DNA of 64,000 nt from Tubulanus polymorphus. Lineage: Eukaryota; Nemertea; Palaeonemertea; Tubulaniformes; Tubulanidae. The stretch is taken from contig NW_027437430.1 of NCBI RefSeq assembly GCF_964204645.1, positions 62,001-126,000 on the forward strand. Direction: 5' to 3'. The translations under genes and the position numbers were made by a program. The notes beneath the pieces are model-generated. The model was not told the origin of the DNA. It did no database searches and worked only from the letters and a program-made list of their open reading frames with translations. Below are positions 1-21,200 of this stretch, in pieces. How positions within the stretch are numbered: position 1 is the first letter of the stretch; the number at the start of each line of letters is the position of its first letter.

Positions 1-49
1 GTGCGCCATCTATCATGAATTGTCAAAATACATATTCAGTGGTACTCAC

Positions 50-1956
50 CCCTCATAACTAGAGAGCTTTCAATCTTATCCTGTGATGTATTGTTTTTAC
101 CGTTGGTTACAGTAGAGCGAACGTACTTCCCTTCTTTTACATCTTCAAATACGTTGAATAGATCAGCGACACGACTTGTATACCCGGCTAATTCAGTCAC
201 CTGAACAATCATTTAAAAAATCACCACTCATAAATTTATAATCCAAGGCCATTATTCGTTTAGATAAATATCAATATTTACTGACATCTTTGTAAGAAGA
301 AATGATGCGTTCAACCGCATCAGCTGAATTTATTAGTAAATTTCGAGCAGTTGTGAATGCCTTTGTTCGTTCGCTCACTCCGCCATCAGGATCATCATCT
401 ACGTATGAACCTACAATAAAATTCACACAGTTTATAGGCCTAATCCCGTTTCAAGATCCTGGAAAAAACTGTGGGCCTACGCCTAAGAACTCCCAATTTT
501 CAGTTTTCAACTATAAACCATTTTCATCAAAATTAAGTCAAAAACCGAAAATTCAGAGTTCATTATAAATTCATTCATTATTCATTATTATTATTATCAT
601 TATCATTATTATCATTAGATTCCAAAATCATTTTGATGGATGGGTTTGACACTTGTGTCCTTATTTGTAACGCATTGCGAATATCTGCCTCTTCTAGTAA
701 CAAAGTTACACACCATCAGCTTTAACAGCTTTAGCAGTAATTACAGGTACTGCAATTATCATCATTCCAGCTGTACTCCAGATATACTTCATCAGAAACT
801 GCTCCAACATTATGTACCAAAGTTTCTTCGAAAATATCAAATTCATTTGTTCTGCCAGTAATTTGAAACCTTTAAACAACAAATTCATTTCAACCTGGAA
901 CAAAATTAAATCGTTAACAGTAAGAATAATCATTAATGTTCTTTCACTAAATGATCGCAAGCGATGAGGTTTGTTAGGTTTTACCTCATGTCCAGCATAA
1001 AAGGCAATCTCTTCAGCATTAGCGATGATCCTCGAATGTAAATAACGCAGATATCCTTTTCTATTTGCTTCTTCAGCGACCAGTTTACCAAATGTTGGAG
1101 AAACAAATTTCAGTATTTGTCCAGTACATAAGACGACAGAAGTAGCTATAACTGCTGGTATTTTAGAACTAGCCCCACGACTACGCGCTAATTGAAACAA
1201 GGCAAAGTTAATAAGAGCTACATCTAATATGGGTTTTGTTAGATGGGAATACAAATGAGACAGAGTTGAGGTAAACATAGTAATATCCTCTGTAAGACAT
1301 TGATCAACATTGGCTAAACGTCCATCTAAATTGCTAACTCTATAATACGTCTGCTCTTTAAAATAAGCTCTATACGCATGTTTTACTAGTTTTGAACGTA
1401 AAGCAAGCGCTAGTTTGTTTTCAAAGAAGCGTATAAGACTGTTGATAAATGTTGCAGGAACAGCAATAAGTAACCATTTCATAACTTCAATAGCAAACTT
1501 CATCACATTTTTCTGGACAATAGCTTTCACAATTCTACCGTCCAATTTGGCAACGTAAATGGACAGAAAGGTGCGGGTAATTAATGAGGTGGTGTGGAGA
1601 ACCAGGATCCCAAATTCCTTTGACAGCGGTCCAGGTATCATTATCTTAATCAATTTCTTCAGCTGCTTTAAGAATAATTTATTGACAGCTGGTGAATTCT
1701 TCTTTTGTAGATTATTGGAAATAATTTGACAGTCATTTTTGTTTTCCGTTCGTTTGACGTTGTTTTGAATCGACGGCGAAGATGAAGATGTGATCTGATG
1801 ATTGTCGATGTCATCGCGTGACTTCCGGGTTCCAGACAGCAGGATCGGATATAGCTTTTTAACGCTGTATACCGCAAATATCGCTACCGCAGCACCCCCA
1901 GCCAGCTTCCCACAAGCGGCTTTATTTTTCTGACTCATTTGAAGCAGTCTAGACAT
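50..1956 (-). CDS. ABCD2: ABCD1/ABCD2-type peroxisomal half ABC transporter, 5' exons only (partial)
   Basis: Peroxisomal half-transporter importing very-long-chain acyl-CoA. Coding exons in order are 985-1956, 714-894, 286-410 and 50-200, and the gene continues off the left edge; 476 residues are visible. The reading frame is kept across all joins. The transmembrane domain shows the family signatures [45 protein letters not shown] and the EAA-like loop [10 protein letters not shown], followed by MLEQFLMKY and ELAGYTSRV. The nucleotide-binding domain lies outside the window. The start is ATG at 1956; an upstream in-frame codon near 1986 is TTG. The donor after the third exon reads gtcagt, a weak but usable site. 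Similarity is to the ABCD1/ABCD2 pair rather than ABCD3 or ABCD4; an invertebrate gene is probably co-orthologous to both, and the symbol follows the synteny with human ABCD2. Confidence 0.93.
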
Positions 1957-2124
1957 CTTTGGAAGGGCAGAAGGACACAATTTCAAACATAATTTGACAG
2001 ATTTCGTCGTTGTTGATGACAGGACGCCGCCATCTTTACCGACCGGCTTATAGCGCCAACTAGTGACGATATAGTGAACTACTGATTCTTCCTGTTGCAG
2101 ATTTTAATTGTTTTTCGTTGAGAT
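1957..2124. promoter_or_regulatory. Divergent promoter of the ABCD and REDIC1 genes
   Basis: Only 168 bases separate the two start codons, so both promoters must overlap. The interval contains gccgccatcttt at about 2026-2037, a YY1-type element of the kind found near the starts of TATA-less housekeeping genes. I saw no TATA box. The assignment is inference from spacing and motif. Confidence 0.6.
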
Positions 2125-8617
<6,493 letters not shown>

Positions 8618-11600
8618 ATAATTACCGAATGTTATGTTAGACGCAGTTCCGAATTCCATTGTTTATTGTTAGTTACTTTATCGGTGGTTTTTTTTAAGGA
8701 TCTGCTGAAGAGTTATCCATGAAACAATTGTATGGTTGTTTTTACTCAATTATATCCTGTACCACATAGATAATTCATATTTTAGATATTTCTAAGCGAA
8801 GCAGTAGATAATTTGATTTATTTAGTATCTCTTGTCAACTGTAGGTCTGAGGTCCGCTCTGCGTTTTTCCAATGACAGACAACATGCATTCATCAATTAG
8901 TATTCCACCATTCATTCATTATCCAGGAAACAGTTAATTTACGAGTTTCGTTTGTGCTCTGAATACTGATACTAAGCTTATTCTCCGTCAATATTATCTA
9001 AAATGCGCTTTCACAGTGATATTCGTTTTTCTCTGTTCTGAATTATATGTTTTGTATTGATCGTTAGAAAGATTCTCTTGTAATTTTCCTTTCTGTCTCA
9101 GTAGTGGGAGTCATGTTGGTTTTTTGCTTCAGCGAGGTTCCTTCACAGATTACGGTGATATGGGTGAACGTTTTTCGTGCCACGGAGTAATGCACAGTTC
9201 ACCGAGATGGTTGTTTCAGTGAAGAATTTATAGGATGAAAAGTTTTGCCAAAACGAAAATATTTGAAGAGGGTTTTCTCTTTAATTCAGAGGATATCACG
9301 AGTCGATTTGTCCAGTAAAGTTCGATGAGGTTCAATCAAGGTTTCATTACTCGCAATCATTCGGAAAGATGATCAACATCCTTACAAAATACAAAATGAA
9401 AAAGACTACCAGCTTTATTCACGAACGACGAAATAGGAAATAACAAAAATGAGAACCACTGCGTATGGATTGTTTCATTGCACACATTTATTTGTCAACT
9501 TAAGAGACAGAGTTTTGATTGTATATGAGCTGACAAGAACATTATACATGTATTATTTATCATATATTAGACTTTATAAGGATAATCACCAGTCAAAATA
9601 AAATTCGACAGGGAAAATAGGAACAACTCGCAACATTCTAAAAAGAGCAACAATACGATATTAACATAAATACTGCTAGATCAAATGTACGTATAACAAT
9701 CTGAATTTTCTTCGAAAACTCTTCATTTGGAATGAACAATGGTTGAGTGGATACGATGATTTACTTTAACAGATTTTTACATAATTTACTATTTTCTCGA
9801 GATCCAACTATTATAATACACAAACTACCAGAACCGAGTAGAATCAGAGAAAGAGAGAAAAAGAAAGAGATAGAGTTCTTCCTCTTTATACCCAGTGAAC
9901 ATAATAATATCAGCAGCAGAAACAGAGATAATTTTACACAGAATGTAAATTATTTGGGAATCGAATCTCGCAGCATCTACAAAGATCAAAATACACAATA
10001 GTCTAAAGGAATAAAACGAGTTCCCTCACAATCATCTACATATCATACACGAATTCTTTAGAAACATGATATATTCAATTAAACCTGCACCAGAGTTGTT
10101 ACACCCAAACCTCATGGCAAATAATGCATATTGATCCTAACGGCACATTTTCATAGGAGCAACGCAATTGTTTCCCAGGCATGAATAAACAAATCGAAGA
10201 AAAATTCTTCGTACTAAGTCGGTGGGTCTGAATACGTATCTGGTGTTCGGAAATCTCTCGGGGAATATATGTGTTAGGCACAAGACAACATTCTATGTCT
10301 TAATGGAATTATAGATATCGGGCATTGAGTAATCTATTTATAAACCTAATCGGCAGCGAATGCACTCATGGTCATCACATGCCTTCTATTGTGGATTTCT
10401 CTATAGCCTAAGCGTGTTTCTAGAATCTTAACAAATCATGTCTTAATTTTGGCCTATAAAGACTGATAATTTCATGAACACGTAAATCTAGTCTATTTTC
10501 TATTCTAATCAATATGAAAATATTGTATATATTTTGGAAGAATATTTGAGATAAAAGGCAGCACAAAGAAAGATATTATCATGTTCATATCATATATATA
10601 TATAAATTTCTTTCCTAGCCTATTGACCTTATTCACCGACATTACGCGTACTGTTCACGCGTGTCATGATTGCCGTCAAAAAACAGGGACTTCAAGTCAA
10701 AAGTAACAAGACAACTAACTTGAAAGGTTATTGACGTTTTGGTTGCTTAATATTGTCGACAATAATAATATGATATAAATTATATAACATTCAGCATCAA
10801 TAAATTTATTTTGGATTTAAACATATCGATGATTGAATTGACCGGCAACCAGTCTAGTCCCGATATATCAATAACGGAGTGCACAGTATCGTCTCATAAA
10901 TTATTATTAAGATTTATCAAAAATAAGATAAGAGTTACCGGTACGAAATATATCTAATTACAAAATAAACGCCAAAACTCCCAATTGTAGCATGTTTTAA
11001 AACGCCAATATTGATGACGTAGTACACATTGACTCACACGCATGTATAAAAGAATAATTGTTGTAACCGTTTTTACGGCGTCAAAAAAGATTTTTTTACT
11101 TCAGTTAGCAGCTTGCGCTTGACGGACATCATGACGCATTGTGACGTCACGCGAATAAGGTCTATAAGAGTCTACCACATTATTACCACTTTAAATACAT
11201 TTTATAAAAAAATATTCCCACCAAGTTTTCATAAGACTTGGAATATACACTTATTATTAAGTTAGTACAGTTGATATGTATATACGGTTTATATGCCTAT
11301 CACTAAACTACAAGGCCAGCTAAAATGAGTGGATTATTATAGATGATTGTTTATTCACACGTTAACTCTACCCCTAAAAAGCTATATCTAATCTAAATCA
11401 CTGTTGATTGCCAGTAATTCCGTCTCCGATTGAGTCGAACATTCAAAGTAGAGGTACGGTAAACTTCAAACTGGGTTTACCTCCATGACACATCAAGGTG
11501 TTTCTCAAAAAATAGTGACAATTCTTTTCGTAAGCAGACCAATCATTAGTTACCAGCAGGATCATGACTAGATGATATATTCTATGGTTAATGAGATATG

Positions 11601-12208
11601 ATAGCGTCCTCTCTCTATAGTTATCTGCTCATTCAGTCAAATGTTTTGCTTTCACGCTGAAAACATCTTATTCAACCATGAAAGGTCTAAATAAATCTAT
11701 ACATATCACCATTCGTGTTTGCCATAATCGCAAAAATAAATTTTATTTCTTTTTTCAGATCATGTTTTCCTTAATATCACAAATTTCACAATGATAATGA
11801 TAATCATTGGAGTTTTGAATTTGAAATAAAATAATTTTCATTCCTCATCACATATAATTGTGGCACACAAGTTCTCAAGGCAAATCTTGTAACTATCACA
11901 GATCTATCCGTTAGCCAGGCGATGGAATATTACCGGCATTTTTTCTTAAACCCATATATATAAGAGATGGTTCTGAACAAATCACACCACCCAATTATAC
12001 TGAAGGTCATTGATTGATTTGGTTTAAACAAAAGTCTCTTCCTCATCAATACACGTTAGGCCTACTTCGCCCATGGACACCGAGTCTATTATGTCAATGA
12101 TAGTTGAAAGAAGGTTGACGAATGATGTAGTTGTTTCACATATTTCCGCAATTGTCTGTAATTGTGCTAAATATGTTTGAATATTCATACGTTTATATAT
12201 GAATATAT
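8618..12208. other. Convergent 3' region between REDIC1 and SLC2A13
   Basis: AT-rich sequence holding the 3' untranslated regions of two convergent genes. Candidate AATAAA signals occur (for example near 9598 on +, and TTTATT near 10807 for -), but none is decisive. I found no further exon with convincing splice sites and homology. Confidence 0.6.
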
Positions 12209-15200
12209 CTATTCGGGAGAGTCGAGTTCTGAATCTCTTCCATCGCGGTTTAAGCCGCGGATATGTACGTATTGAATACTTTTTTCTGCATAAGACGTAA
12301 GCTTTGAAGAACCTTTTCCGAACCACGGTCGAGCGAAGAGGCCTTCGACCTCTTCCAGGGTCTTTCCTTTTGTTTCGGGCAACAGGAAGAAGAGAACTGA
12401 AAAGCCAACCATGGCCAGACAGGCATACAACCAGAATGTACCTGAAAAATAAACGATGATTTTAAGACATCTGCTATCGCTATGTTGGATAGTAAGGTAG
12501 GATATAGTCTCTTCTCTGTGACGAAATGTAGTTCATTTTCAAATTGAATCAGTTATCACTAAATCTACCACTTTAGTTAATGATACAAGTTTCTCAGGCA
12601 AGATGCCACTTATAGAGGGATTTTTACCATGTCGAGTTAAGGCTTCTGTGGATGTGAGGAATGTCATTGAGACTATCAGATTAAACAACCAGTTAGTGAA
12701 TGTAGATACAGCATTACCAGTACTCCTAGCCCATAGTGGATAGATCTCTGAGTTGATAGTCCATGGCATAGGACCCATACCTGAAATATACATGTCATTA
12801 TTGTTATGCGATTCCTTCACGAAAAAAGGTCCTACCTTTTCAACAATTTCTATAATTACCTGGGGCAAAGAAGACTAGATAAAGTACCAGGCCAACCATA
12901 GCCATCCATGAGTATGCGGTAGGACAATACTCGTATGCCCATGTGAGATCCCCAGGTAAATATGTGCTGTTACAACGTCCACTAGTAGCTTTCAGGGGAT
13001 CGTCATAAGTTGTGGGCAGACATGAAGCATTCACAGGACCGCGATTCTCATCCATGTAACAATACCCACAATATAGGTCCCTCATACAGTCATCACAGGT
13101 ACTGAAATTCAAAATTCATTATGGTACTAGTAATATGCAGATAAATTGTGCGCTCCTGATTACAATTAAAGACAAGAACATAACAGCTCAACCATATGTG
13201 GCCTCAACTTGACGACCGATATGACGATTTCGACAGCCAACTAATAGAATTTATTCAACCACTTCAATTGCAATGGCTTGATCAACATCCATACGTTCAT
13301 GTATATACATTAGTAGCAGTCATCTAATTCAGTAGTGATGCGCACAAGCTTTCGTAATTGTCACAACTGAATGTGATAAACCATTAGACTAACTTGTGTG
13401 CGAAGAAACTGGCAGTGATGGATAAGGACCGTGTAACCTACATTCTAATGCAAATCTTAATCGATCACCAGGAAATTTCAATCTCAGAGCACACGAATCA
13501 TTTATCACGGTGTAAAATTGAAAAATACTCATATTGTATCCGCAGTATCATGTAATAATGATTCCACAAAATGTGGATTAGAACACCTCGGAATAAATAA
13601 GGGTATCACAGCTTTTTGTTTATCCGAAATTTCATGAAGCCCGGTGTTCGATCAGACACTAGCTAGCTGACGAAAGTTCATCTATATTCTAATTATGTGT
13701 AGACGCATTGTTTGCTTTTCTCATGAGAAATTCTTTTCCCTCAGATCACAGTTAACTACAAAAACTAATCAAGCCTTCCAGATTAAAGAAAAAGTACCGA
13801 TGATGAAGCAGTTACCATAGATAGAATACGTAGCTCGACAAAATATCGCTAATCAAGCTTGAAAGAGATGTGATCTGAATTCATGAAAATGACGGTTCCC
13901 CTCGGAGAATAAACATTGCCTTTATTACCCTTTTTTCTATATATTTCTATTAGGATGACTGAGACTGAATGGGAAAACCATTACGACTACTACAAGCTTA
14001 AGTAGGATGTGCCTTCTTAGATCTTAACTAAGCAGACCTTTTTAGAATTTAACATACCTGTACGCACCGCACTGGCTTCCTTCTATATTTTCCCACGAGT
14101 TGATTCTAGGTGAATTAAAGGCGGCTAGTTGGAATCCTACGGCTAACCATATCAAACTTATAATGGCTCCTGAGAAAGACAAATTCGATTAGAGATGATC
14201 ATATAGGTATAGGTTGAACAAACCCCATTTAAAGCCGGTATTTCGTTCCGATTGAAGGCGATGTAGAGAAAATCTTGAAAAGATCCGACAACATCGATGC
14301 AAACTAAGAAAATTACGAGGTAATGTATTTGGCTACCATAAGACATATATCACCCACAATGACCATATGCATAACAATAGCCCACTGATTCCGTGTGGTA
14401 TCAGATAAATCGTCATCGGTCAGATATACGTCGATGGCACCCATAACGTATCCCATCTAAAGTGAAGATTACTAACCCATTAAACTGCCTAATGTCAGAA
14501 GTCTACGGCCAATCTTTTCAACCAAGTAAAGCCCAACAAATGTAAACATGAAATTGACAGCGGCAGTCACTGCTGATAACCAAATTGCTGTCATTTCACT
14601 TTTAACACCAGACATCTTGATAATTGTAGCGCTATAATACCTACAAATATATATACAACAAATGGATACATTACAATTGGGATGGATGGAATAAAGACAC
14701 AATTCAGAGTTGAGATATAGAACCCGGAATTAATGATAACAACGCGTAAAATATTACCCATTAAAACACAAATTAGAACTGTCACGTATAATATGATTCA
14801 TATAGTTTCCATGAATATGGAGGTGCCATTTGATGGGCATATTTTCATTAACATTGCCGAAAGACTTGTCGAAGTTCGAATTGTATTTTAAAAGCTAAAT
14901 TTTGCATATGATGCAAAATTTCATTCTTATCAAATTCTTATTAAATAGAAATGCTACGACGAAAATACGCAGTGCATATGCATCAAGAAATGATGAAGTA
15001 ATTCGCCGGAATAGTTGACTATGCAGTACGGGGCTGATTGAAGGCACACGACGAGAGCAGTGTAAATATACCAGTAGTCATTCAACCGTTGAGAAGATGA
15101 GAGTGTCATTTACCCTCAGTCTGGAAAAAGAGGTTTCCACTTTTACACAGTGGTAACTATTGCATACGCATATCAGCCGTTATCAATCGTTAGAATTGGA

Positions 15201-18200
15201 GGAAGGTTACCTCAGCAAGGATGAAATTGACATAAACTATAGGATCGCGTGAAACCATTTCTGAATTCTAGATATTTCCAATTTTTTACTGTATTGGTAT
15301 ATTCTTGATTATCAGACAAACCACACCCAGTCTGATTTAGTAAAAATCGTTTTGTGGCAAGACATTGTCAACATATAATTGGATTCTCTGATGAATCTGG
15401 ACAAAAAGCTTATTGACTGCAAATATGAACCATCACTTTCCTACACCAAGCTGAGGCCCTTAAGCTAAAATACCGCAACCAAATTATAATAATTGAAAGT
15501 ACTACTATATATTTATTGATCTTGCCTTCAGAGTCTAGTAGATGTGGCTCAGTAACTTCACCATCATCAGTTTTCATATTGAAATAAAAAGTACAAAACC
15601 AGCCATGATTATTTAAGCAGTACGGTACATTTCCAGGAAATGATACTATTTAATTTGATGATAGTAAATTGTCGCATGAATTTCAGGTGGCTTTAGGCTA
15701 AAAGTGTCAAGTTTCTCTTTGCCAAGCGATGACGCTGTCTACATGTACATTGACAGTCCTACGGCAAATGTCTGAATACTCGTTTCAATTTCCTTAAACA
15801 GAAAATCAAATTGTAAAATGGAAACCAAGCTGATCACGAATTACAGATAAGGCTGCTTCATTTCAGGGGAAAATAGTTTACAGGCCCGCAGTTACAACAC
15901 GTATTCGTGTTCCTTGCAGAAAAGATCGAGGCTAAAATAAATGTCAGAAGATGAAACAATTGACAAATTCAAATTTTTCATTCCCGAAGAAGAATCAATA
16001 ATGGGTAGGTGCTCCAATGATGAGCATTTCAATTGCAGATTCAATAATGAAAATATCCAAGTTCAATATAACAGCGTGTACATGGTACCACTTTAACAGC
16101 CTAGAGCGTTCATTCCAACTAACATTCACTCGCTCATCAATCTTAAATTTGACACCTTGAAATTGATTTTCTCAAATACATTTCATAATAAACATTTAAT
16201 ATTAGATAATAGGTTGTGTGAAATACTCACATGACAGTGTTGATACCGGCTAATTGTTGAAACATTTGTAAACTACATCCTATCACTAGAGATCGACGTA
16301 TTGATGGGGTCAATATCATCTGTACTATAATAGGTGACTTCATACCTTAAAATAACAGTGAATCATTTATAGCGAAGCTGAAATGAGAAGCAGTTTTGAA
16401 TGATATGGTTTTATTTCCCGAATCAACTGTCTTCGTCCTGTACAACAGTTTGGTCACAGTTCTTTGAAATCTTCTCATGACGCATTGTTGCAAATTACAA
16501 AAGTAAACTCACAAAATGGCGGCTAGCAATGGTGTATTCTAGAACCTATGTTGGTTTCAGTGACGTAGAGTGTTATAGAAAATAACTGTCATTAGATCAA
16601 ATGCCTTTTTCAAAACAGAATCAGATGGTTTTGAAGAAATGGGTGACATTTTTGTTTGTCAAGAAGCAAAGCGATCGAAGCCCGATGCCTGGCTAGTTAG
16701 ATCATCTGTTACCAGTCATATCTCCTGAGTAATTGCTTGCCACTGTCTTTAATAATTTCCTGTCCGCGCCAGTAAAATCAGCCAAAGCAGACGCATGGTA
16801 GAAATATGGTACAAAATCGAAATTTTCCCGTTGAATAATTTATGTTATTGATGGCTTATTCTGAAGTAATGCACGAGACGTACTGCGCTAATATGTAAAT
16901 AAAGTCTTTAGTGATATTAATGTTAGCAATATTCGTACTTGCGATACTAAATCAATAGTCGAATTTTGTCGCTGCGAAAATGATTATGAATGAGCATAGA
17001 ACATTTCTTCTTATGGCTAAATCATACAAAACACCACGAAAATCATACATGGTTAACATCAGACCGGGCTGTACCGGAAGATTTCACATCTCACAAAACA
17101 TTGTTTCCTGTAGCATTTAACATAGTTATAGGTGTCAATTGAATTCACCCTTTGTTGTATTATTGGATTAGTGTATCAGTTCTCAGTAACACAGAGCCTA
17201 ATTGACAACGCTATTTTTTAGATGAACTTCGGATGCACGGACATAACTGCATCAACAATTGAATCGGCTTTGAATTGAAACGAGTGAGGCCTCAGGATCG
17301 TTGGATCAGGCGACGGAATTATTTTGGGTCATATCATGTCGTGTTAAATGATGTTGCGAAATATGTCAAACTCAATAGATCGCAACAGTAACCAAAAGAT
17401 AAACTGATAAAAATGTGATATCAACTGGCTGCAATCACTGTGCATGGTACACTTGACCAATTTCATTTAGAACCATTACCGATTTATTGCTATGCAAAGC
17501 GACTAAAAGCAGTCGGATGCCAGGATTAATCGGTCAGCGGGGAGACATTTTATCAATGCATTAATTGATTAACATGCAATGACATTAAACCTACGTAAGT
17601 ACACTATCATCCACATGCATGAAAATGTGCTAAAGTAAAGCTTAATTAGGTAAATGTTAAAGGTTTTTGAAAATTCGTATGGTTTGACAGTAATCGCTAT
17701 GAAATACAGTACGGGGTACATCTCCCAAATATCGCCCTGCAGCTTTTGAGCAACTTTAGTGATTATTTGTTTATTTGGCAACGATCATGCCTGTATTTCA
17801 CTAGTGATATCATTCTGGCTGCTGTAAGAGAAGCGTATATCACAGTAATGATTTATGAGCTAATCCCAAGAGCTCTTTCTTGTGAGCTTTTTAAGTACAT
17901 GCATAGCCAGATTATTGTTAGAAACGTCGAGATTGGAACTGCATTGGTCTAGGGACCCGGCACGCGACACAATCACGTTTAAACAGACGAACAATACAAA
18001 TAATTTTTGTCTTGGATCAGGGGGAATCGGTCAGTGAATTTCAAGTCCATAACACTATTACAAAATATATCTCTTCAAAACGAGAGTGGACTTCAAATGG
18101 TACCAAAGATTTAACCGGCTATTTAACATACATACTTCGTTCTCGCCTTTCTCTTTCTGCCTCCAGACAATTGTTTTTAATACTCTCAAATTCTTCCTCG

Positions 18201-21200
18201 ATGTCTTCTTCTCCGCGAATTTCGTGCAGTACTCGACGCGCCTTATCTTCTTTATCCTGAATTATCAACCATCGTGGACTCTCGGGCAAAAACAGGAACC
18301 CAATGAACTGAGCTGCAGATGGTAACGCCGCTAGACCCAACATGTACCTATATGAAATAAACATCACATTTTACTTGACAATTTAGCAATGACGATAATT
18401 ACCCTCAAAAAGTGAAAGAGGTCCTAGAACAGCCATTTGTATGTCAAATATCATTTTGTCAAAGATAAGATCCCGTGAAAGAAAACAAATTTCCTTGAGT
18501 TATTCTATTTAACTAAGTATCCCTGAAAATTATATATAAAAGTCTTTTTTCGTTTGTATTTTGGGATTTTATCTTATATGATTATCGTTACAACACGATG
18601 TAGGTGTTTCATCAAGATCATGTTCACTCCCGCAGACGTTACCGACGTCTGATGATGATATAGGATAACTGTGCGAGGTTGGAATATGAATCCGCGTGGT
18701 TTAAAACGACAAACGGCAGAAGGAATCACAATATTTCATTATCATCAGTAACAAATATTGCTTCAAGGAAACAAACAGCGGATAATTCACAAATTGCGAG
18801 TCTCAATTTGTCCTGGTGCTAATTAACACCCAGGGGATTGTGAATTACTTCTGAATTACTTCATTACTGATGTTACTATCCAATCTAGATGCATCTCAAC
18901 TATGCAGCAAACATGGAATAATGCTGCAATCGGTTTGTCGATTAAAGGAACTTTTACGGCTATGATAGATTTCCAGTAGTCGTGGTATGCTGGAAAGCCA
19001 AACGCAAACAATGTTTCTCGTTTCTCTTCACACGTCACAGACAGGGAAACGCTCGCAAACATGTTTCCGTCTCCTGTTTCCGCATTTCCCTGCATCGTGT
19101 TCAATTCGTATTAATTTAAAATTTTGAGTTATATGCTTCAAGTTTCCACGCATAATTCAATGCTGGTCATATTTTAACTATAGGCTGCCATGGTGACCAT
19201 GCAGAGTCCTCAGTTATCATTTCTATGATCAAAGTAATATCGACCACATGGAACAAAAATGCTGTGGAAACTGTACAATTCCTGCCATTCATCCATCTCA
19301 CTACTGAGAGAATCAATCTAGTATGAAGCAGCTAGTTGGTCAATACCAGTGCTGGACAATGCCTGGTAAAGCTAAAAAATTCTCGTAGATCTGGATTCAA
19401 GTTCACTTCATTTATCAATAACGCCAACAATATTGCTTCCATCTCGGCTTATATTTGCGTCAAGTAGCTCAGTGACTACTGCTTTAATTTCATTCCCAGA
19501 GCTTGAGCCATTGACAGGAAATCTATAAATCCGTCATATCCTAGTCTGACCTCAATCAATTTCATTCTATTATGAGATTAACCGCGAATAAAATCAGTTC
19601 AGCTCTTCAGTTTTTTTTTGGCAGAACCATCCAGGGGACGGAATCTATGGACCCGGCATTGTATATTAGAACGATCAAGTTGCACGTATAAGTTACACAT
19701 TTCTGATCAGTGATTCTTATCATTTGTTTTCTGAAGAAAAATGCCACTTCTATATGGCTCATTGACTCTGAGGGAAAGGTGACTTAATGATGCAGCTACA
19801 ATGATTAGATTTTCTAATCTGATAAATGGCCGTCTAGACTGGAATCGCTGCAGACGATTCACGCAGTAGAAGGCGACTGGACCAGTTGAGATGAATTCCC
19901 TCCATGTTCCCAATATATACATGTATTCATTGATTTTCTGAAATGAAAGCGGTTGAAGTAATATCTGCATCTCAAGTAGCGATAATAACGTTACAAAAAT
20001 GGTAACATCGTATCCTCGTAGAATCAACTTCAATACAACTAATCATTTCTGGCCCTTAAAAACTTAATGCTTATATTGTTGTCCTTTTGTTGAAACATCT
20101 ATAAATATTTCATATGCTTTCACGCCGGAGCAATCCTTTCATTCATAATTATTAGTCTCATTGGTGAATTGAATAATTCAAGGTGTTTCAGAAATGTACT
20201 GAAAAGGTGGATTTGAAATTTGAATAATGAAAGAGACACGTTCTCTTTCAATGTCTTCCAATGTCTTCCTCGGTCGTTTATCGGATATAAAGCAAGAGGA
20301 AATCGATAGCCCCCAGTGTCAAATATTTTTTCTGCATAGAACCAGCCTCGGAGTAGACCAAAGACGTAAGTACCGTACGCCTACAAACCTAATACTCGAA
20401 TAAACCATAGGCTCAACAGAACGGATCTTTTTATAGTGGCCAGCCAACATGCAAATCATTACTGAAATGACATGTCCGTCCAGTGTTGTAAATGCCATCC
20501 AGGTTACAACAGCAGAACAACACTAATCCATTATTCTAGCTTTATGGCAATATTGTTTTTCATCCCACATAACCGCTTGAGGTATTCCACTTAGCGAGAG
20601 AATGCCCCTAAATCAGATTTTTTCAGGAAAAAAGAAAGCTGAGCTGAATTGGAGATCGATCGCGCAATATTCATCAAAAACGATGAAGACACCGATCTCA
20701 TCATCGAAAAATCTGAGTTAATCTAAGTTAAAGATAACTCTTCACTGAGTCTGTATGCCTTATATGCATGTCTAATTATTCCAATTCAAATATCTCATTC
20801 ATCAAAATGAAAACATGATTACCCTTAATCAAGTTTCAGTTTATCAGAAATTAAGAATTACACTTGAATCATAAAAAAACGTTAACTCCGCACTCGCAAT
20901 GAAAGATGCTTTTAATAGAATGCGAGGGATACGTGTAATGAACTCATTTTATTGATTTGAATTCGAACCTCGGAAAACATGGAATTTTCGATTCCCATTA
21001 GAAATCAGCTAAAACTTTAAGAATTACGAGTGTTACTCTTCTTCCCTTCAGCGATAACGTGAACCACTTCAACGATCCATACGTCACCGCACACAGATTA
21101 AACCTGGTAATTTCACACGATCTAGTACAGAAAATAATTGCGTCAGGAGACGATAATTTTCTTATTTGAAATGGCCGCCGCGCTGCGACATCATTGTTTA

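Noticed and set aside
1957-1986. Longer N-terminus of the ABCD protein
   Set aside because: The codon at 1986 is TTG, not ATG. The first in-frame ATG is at 1956.
19707-20033. 108-codon ORF in the largest SLC2A13 intron
   Set aside because: No recognisable domain, and composition like surrounding intron.
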